A stretch of DNA of 5,429 bases from assembly GCA_903916165.1 (NCBI GenBank), contig CAIWVR010000194.1, positions 1-5,429 on the forward strand, read 5' to 3'. The DNA comes from an uncultured Hyphomicrobiales bacterium. GTDB lineage: Bacteria > Pseudomonadota > Alphaproteobacteria > Rhizobiales > Beijerinckiaceae. The position numbers were made by a program, and so were the translations under genes. This document shows positions 5,427-5,429 of this stretch, piece after piece. How positions within the stretch are numbered: position 1 is the stretch's first letter; the number at the start of each line of letters is the position of its first letter. A model generated the notes under the pieces. It did not search any database and was not told where the DNA came from. It was given only the letters and a program-made list of their open reading frames with translations.

Positions 5427-5429
5427 GTC

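Overview
The window looks like chromosomal DNA from an alphaproteobacterium. The evidence is a DUF1467-type small membrane protein (PWGVRS motif, a family found mainly in Alphaproteobacteria), a GC content of roughly 60% in the apparently native parts, and fragments resembling alphaproteobacterial RecD2 helicase. The genus cannot be fixed from this stretch.

Layout: (1) Bases 1-258 hold nothing I can support. (2) 259-486 (+) encodes a 75-residue two-helix DUF1467 protein. (3) 604-679 (+) is a complete tRNA-Lys(UUU) with encoded CCA, followed by T-rich sequence. (4) 680-1234 is a leader/intergenic region with a candidate promoter and a hairpin upstream of (5) 1235-2581 (+), an intact flavin-dependent monooxygenase of the NtaA/SnaA/DszA group. 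(6) Six bases after its stop, 2588 to about 2730 (+) is a truncated IS3-family OrfB transposase. (7) 2869-4533 (-) is a 554-residue mostly helical protein I do not recognise; its 5' half is clearly AT-richer than the flanks. (8) Directly upstream of its start, about 4537-4737 (-), is a decayed RecD2-like helicase fragment with an internal deletion and a frameshift. (9) About 4863-4982 (+) is the C-terminal end of an IS21-type IstB ATPase. (10) 5099-5326 (+) is a 75-residue two-helix membrane protein of unknown role. (11) A perfect GC-rich hairpin lies at the right edge.

Taken together, a housekeeping-type left flank ending in a tRNA gene is followed by an accessory zone of single, probably acquired genes separated by dead fragments of two transposon families and a broken helicase gene. 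The genes do not form an operon or an obvious pathway: the monooxygenase lacks a neighbouring flavin reductase, and the 554-residue gene is alone and convergent to it. I saw no toxin-antitoxin, CRISPR, phage or defence system I can name. The 554-residue protein, bracketed by mobile-element debris, is the best candidate for something undescribed.
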